A stretch of DNA of 64,000 nucleotides from Pseudarthrobacter sp. BIM B-2242. Lineage in GTDB: Bacteria > Actinomycetota > Actinomycetes > Actinomycetales > Micrococcaceae. The translations under genes and the position numbers were made by a program. Shown piece after piece: positions 60,782 through 64,000 of the stretch. Position 1 is the stretch's first letter; the number at the start of each line of letters is the position of its first letter. The DNA lies in contig NZ_CP061721.1 in assembly GCF_014764445.1 (NCBI RefSeq), positions 1,674,001 to 1,738,000 of the forward strand, written 5' to 3'. The notes under the pieces are model-generated. The model saw nothing but the letters and a program-made list of their open reading frames with translations. It made no database searches and was not told the DNA's origin.

Positions 60782-62328
60782 TGCCCGGCACGCTGGCTCC
60801 CGTCCTGTCCGCCCGCATTGGACACTTCACTTATCACGGTGATCCGGCCCCGGCCTTGCACGGGATCAGCCTGTCCCTGGCGCGCGGAACTTTGACAGCA
60901 GTCCTGGGCGGTTCGGGCAGTGGCAAAACCACCCTGGGACGGCTCCTGGCCGGCTGGCTGCGCCCCGGCAGCAGTGGCGTTTTCGAGGGATCACTGGGCC
61001 TGGCCGGGACCCGGCTGGAGTTCCAGGGAGTACCGGAAGACCCCCGGATCGACCCTTCCGCCTGGTGCCGCCAGGTGGGATTTGTCCCGCAGGATGCGGG
61101 CGCGGCGCTGTCCACCGTCCGTTCCACGGTGGCCGAAGAGCTGGCGTTTGGCCTGGAGAACCTGGGGACGGCCCGGCCGGAGATGCACGCAGCCGTCCGC
61201 AGGGTGGCGTCCCTGACCGGGCTGGACCAGCTTTTGGACCGTGATCCGGCCAGGCTCTCAGGGGGTGAGCTTCGCCGCCTGGCCATCGGCTGTGCCGTCA
61301 TCACCGGCCCCGCCGTGCTGGTTCTCGATGAACCTTTCGCCTCGTTGGATACCGGCGGCGCGGCAGCCCTGACGGCCCTGGTGCGGAACCTCATGGCAGG
61401 CGGCACCGCGGTTGTGGTCTTGAGCCAGGCGGTGGATGCCCTGGTGTCCTGCGCGGACCACTGGACGGTGCTGAACAACGGCGCGTCAGTAGGTGCGGGT
61501 GCGCCGGAGCAATTGGCCAGGTCGCCCAAGCTCCGGGCCGCCGGCGTCGTTGAGCCCGGAACCCGCCGGGACGGCGAACCGCAGCTCCCGTCAGTGCCGG
61601 CCCGTCCGGCCGGTAAGGGGTTTGTGCCGGCGGGAGTCCCCGCGCTGGAACTCCGCGATGTCGGTTTCGCCTACGGCAGGCCGCCGGCGCGGAGCCGGTT
61701 CCGTAGGGCCGCTGCTGCAGGCACGGTGAAGCCCGCCGTCCTGGACGGCGTCAGCCTGTCAGTCCATCCGGGTGAGATCGTCGCCGTCACGGGCCCGAAC
61801 GGCGCCGGAAAGTCCACCCTGCTGCGGCACCTTAACGGTCTGCTCCAGCCAGTGGCCGGCAGTGTCCGGATCAACGGGCAGGATATCGCCGGGCTGCTCC
61901 CGGGTATGGTTGCGGCAGATGTCGGCCTGCTCTTCCAGGACCCCCGGGACCAGCTGTTTGAGCGGACCGCGGAGCGGGAAGTCGGTTTTGGGCTCGCGGC
62001 GGGCCCGGCAGCCTCAGCCTCGGTGCAGCGCGCCTTGGCAGCCGTCGGCCTGGCGGAAACAGGTGGCATTCATCCCGCAGAACTGCCGGCCTCCCGGCAA
62101 CGGCTCCTCGCGCTGGCCACGGTCCTGGCCAGGCGGCCTCACGTGCTTGCCCTGGATGAACCGACAATAGCCCTCGACCGCCACGGCCTGGCGAGGCTGG
62201 ACACCGCGGTGCGCCGCGCTGCACAGGAGGGCACCGCCGTCGTCCTCGTGACGCATGACGTGGCGTACGCCCGGTCACTGGCGCACCGTACGGTGGTCCT
62301 GGCCGGCGGAAAGCTGAGGGCCGGCTGA
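60781..62328 (+). CDS. Fused ECF transporter ATPase (two ABC domains)
   Basis: 515 aa, two ATP-binding cassettes in one chain. Domain 1: GGSGSGKTTLG, LSGGELRRLAIG, VLVLDEPFASLD. Domain 2: GPNGAGKSTLLRH, VLALDEPTIALD, but the signature motif is ELPASRQRLLALA in place of LSGGQ. This asymmetry is like heterodimeric ABC ATPases with one degenerate site. Together with EcfT and the S component it forms a complete transporter. The gap of 76 bp to the next gene shows no clear terminator. Confidence 0.92.
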   Translation: MPGTLAPVLSARIGHFTYHGDPAPALHGISLSLARGTLTAVLGGSGSGKTTLGRLLAGWLRPGSSGVFEGSLGLAGTRLEFQGVPEDPRIDPSAWCRQVGFVPQDAGAALSTVRSTVAEELAFGLENLGTARPEMHAAVRRVASLTGLDQLLDRDPARLSGGELRRLAIGCAVITGPAVLVLDEPFASLDTGGAAALTALVRNLMAGGTAVVVLSQAVDALVSCADHWTVLNNGASVGAGAPEQLARSPKLRAAGVVEPGTRRDGEPQLPSVPARPAGKGFVPAGVPALELRDVGFAYGRPPARSRFRRAAAAGTVKPAVLDGVSLSVHPGEIVAVTGPNGAGKSTLLRHLNGLLQPVAGSVRINGQDIAGLLPGMVAADVGLLFQDPRDQLFERTAEREVGFGLAAGPAASASVQRALAAVGLAETGGIHPAELPASRQRLLALATVLARRPHVLALDEPTIALDRHGLARLDTAVRRAAQEGTAVVLVTHDVAYARSLAHRTVVLAGGKLRAG

Positions 62329-62404
62329 CGGGCCGCCTGCCCGGCCAACCGGCCCCCTCCAACTACTTCGTGCGCTTCGGCGCCTAAGCCCGGACGCCGG
62401 GCTC

Positions 62405-64000
62405 CTAAACCGCAGCGGCGCCGGAGGCTACCCCCGGTGCATGGAACCGCTTGCCGTTCACGCGCTCCGACGCGCCAACCCGGTCCAGGTACGGTGTGAT
62501 GCCACCCAGGAACATAGGCCAGCCCGCGCCGAGGATCATGCACAGGTCGATGTCCTCGGGGCCTGCCACAACGCCCTCGTCCAGCATCAGGCCGATCTCC
62601 TCGGCGAGGGCATCCTGCACCCGGTGCAGCACCTGGTCGCCGGTGGAAGCCGACGTGCCTAAGGACATCAGCGCGAGTGTGGACGCGGGGATTTCCTGGC
62701 TGCCGTCAGCGGCGGGGGCCCAGAGCGACTTAACGCCGTTGTCGATCAGCTTCTGCAGGTTGGCGGACACCTCGAAGCGGTCGCCGAATGCGGCGTGCAG
62801 GGATTCCTGGACGTGCTGCGCCACAGGCAGGCCCACCATGGCGCCCAGCGTGAACGGGGTCATCGGCAGGCCCATGGGGCGCAGGGCGTTATCGGCAATG
62901 TCCGCCGGAGTGCCTTCGTCAAACGCCGCCACCACTTCGCCCATGAGCCGCAGCAGGACCCTGTTCACCACAAACGCGGGGGCATCCTTGACCAGGACTG
63001 CGGTCTTCTTTAGTCCCTTGGCCAACTCAAACGCCGTGGCCAGAACGGCGTCGTCCGTCCTGGGCGCGCGCACGATTTCGAGCAGCGGCATCACCGCCAC
63101 CGGGTTGAAGAAGTGGAAGCCCACCAGCCGCTCCGGGTGCCGAAGATCCTCGGCCATGGCGGTGACGGAGAGGGAGGAGGTGTTGGTGGCGAGGATGCAG
63201 TCCGGCGTGACGATGGCTTCCACCTCGGCGAAGACCTGCTTCTTGACGTTCAGCTCTTCGAAGACGGCCTCAATGACAAAGTCGGCGTCGGCGAAGGCCT
63301 CCTTGGAGACGGATCCGGTGACCAGGGCTTTGGTGCGGTTGGCTGCGTCCGGGCTGATCCGCTTTTTGCCCAGCAGCTTGTCCACCTCTGCATGGACGTA
63401 GCCCACGCCTTTGTCCACGCGGGCGTGGTCGATGTCCGTCATGACGACGGGGACCTTGAGCTGGCGGGCGAACAGCAGGGCGAGCTGGCTTGCCATCAGT
63501 CCCGCTCCCACGACGCCGACCTTGGTGACCGGACGGGCGAGCTTCCGGTCCGGTGCCCCCGCCGGCCGCTTGGACCGCTTCTGGACCAGGTCCAGGAAGG
63601 CGTAGACAGTGGAGCGGAATTCATCACTCTGCATCAGGCCGGCCAGGGTCTCGCACTCGAGCGCGGCGGAATCAGCCTGGCTCATGGTGCGGTTGGCCGC
63701 CAGGATGTCCAGGACTTTGGCCGGCGCGGGGGACGCGTTGGACGTCTTGGCCTCCACAAAGGCCCGGCCGGCTTTGATGGCCGCTGACCAACGGGCCGCG
63801 ACGGCGGGGTCTGCGGGATCGACCGCGTTGGTCCGCCCGGGAACCACCTCCCCGGCGATCACCTTTGCCGCCCAGAGGAGGGACTGCTCCAGGAAGTCGG
63901 CCGGTTCGAACAGGGCGTCTGCGATGCCCAGTTCGAAGGCCTGCGGGCCGGTCAGGGTCCGGTTGTTGCTCAGGGGATTCTCGATCATCACCCTGACGGC
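62405..64000 (-). CDS. 3-hydroxyacyl-CoA dehydrogenase / fatty-acid oxidation multifunctional protein (FadB-like), truncated by the window edge
   Basis: 531 codons in the window; the N-terminal part, expected to be an enoyl-CoA hydratase domain, is beyond the edge. The visible part begins with the end of that domain (TGPQAFELGIADALFEPADF), then a Rossmann NAD motif (VGVVGAGLMASQLALLFA) and the 3-hydroxyacyl-CoA dehydrogenase core (ATNTSSLSVTAMAEDLRHPE, VGFHFFNPVAVMPLLEIV, DAPAFVVNRVLLRLMGEV). It performs the middle steps of beta-oxidation. The start is not in view. Confidence 0.92.
   Translation of the reverse strand, partial: AVRVMIENPLSNNRTLTGPQAFELGIADALFEPADFLEQSLLWAAKVIAGEVVPGRTNAVDPADPAVAARWSAAIKAGRAFVEAKTSNASPAPAKVLDILAANRTMSQADSAALECETLAGLMQSDEFRSTVYAFLDLVQKRSKRPAGAPDRKLARPVTKVGVVGAGLMASQLALLFARQLKVPVVMTDIDHARVDKGVGYVHAEVDKLLGKKRISPDAANRTKALVTGSVSKEAFADADFVIEAVFEELNVKKQVFAEVEAIVTPDCILATNTSSLSVTAMAEDLRHPERLVGFHFFNPVAVMPLLEIVRAPRTDDAVLATAFELAKGLKKTAVLVKDAPAFVVNRVLLRLMGEVVAAFDEGTPADIADNALRPMGLPMTPFTLGAMVGLPVAQHVQESLHAAFGDRFEVSANLQKLIDNGVKSLWAPAADGSQEIPASTLALMSLGTSASTGDQVLHRVQDALAEEIGLMLDEGVVAGPEDIDLCMILGAGWPMFLGGITPYLDRVGASERVNGKRFHAPGVASGAAAV

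Overview
The window is high-GC DNA from a free-living actinobacterium, most likely Arthrobacter in the broad sense (Arthrobacter, Pseudarthrobacter or a close Micrococcaceae relative). Reasons: mycothiol rather than glutathione redox chemistry (mycothione reductase), a SepH cell-division protein, actinobacterial DUF families (DUF3093, DUF3159, DUF3710, DUF4192, DUF4193, DUF5998, DUF7455), a fused CydDC exporter, frequent GTG/TTG starts, and several genes with no leader whose start lies 6-7 nt after a TANNNT hexamer. No phage, insertion sequence, CRISPR array, rRNA or tRNA was seen. It reads as ordinary chromosomal core, and no intergenic gap exceeds about 300 bp.

Layout. 1-12,300: lipoate and central metabolism (lipB-lipA, lpdA-sucB), a Ser/Thr kinase, a nucleotide-sugar epimerase-like protein, a tricorn protease and an OsmC protein. 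12,260-17,800: leucyl aminopeptidase, a PAC2 protein, an MFS transporter and a DUF4192 protein. 18,000-22,200: primary sigma factor, a small zinc protein and topoisomerase subunit B. 22,200-30,300: an M56 protease and BlaI repressor facing a cydA-cydB-cydDC operon. 30,400-38,000: acetyltransferases, a DinB protein, topoisomerase subunit A and a Pat-type protein acetyltransferase. 37,300-49,300: DUF5998, alkaline phosphatase family protein, sepH, DUF4193, DUF3093, dut, DUF3710, an OB-fold protein, DUF3159, two TrkA/RCK proteins, a KimA-like permease and an RNA methyltransferase. From memory, 40,800-49,300 follows the order of Mycobacterium tuberculosis Rv2699c to Rv2689c. 49,400-57,600: aconitase, dxs with two small downstream genes, an aldo/keto reductase and a nucleoside hydrolase. 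57,600-64,000: mycothione reductase, a complete ECF transporter and a truncated beta-oxidation gene.

How parts fit together. LipB and LipA make the lipoyl group carried by the two lipoyl domains of SucB and reoxidised by LpdA. CydA/CydB form the bd oxidase and CydDC supports its assembly. The most notable regulatory finding is three copies of TTCTAC-N5-GTAGAA between blaI and cydA, one of them over the predicted cydA -10 box. This suggests that a BlaI/M56 pair, usually linked to beta-lactam sensing, controls the bd oxidase. Other points of interest are a 30-bp tandem repeat inside the second CydDC ATPase domain, a SigR/SigH-type promoter motif ahead of sigA, a 60-bp palindrome after the topoisomerase B gene, related TAGGC/GCCTA palindromes ahead of aconitase and the Pat gene, and a hairpin-rich leader ahead of the ECF operon.
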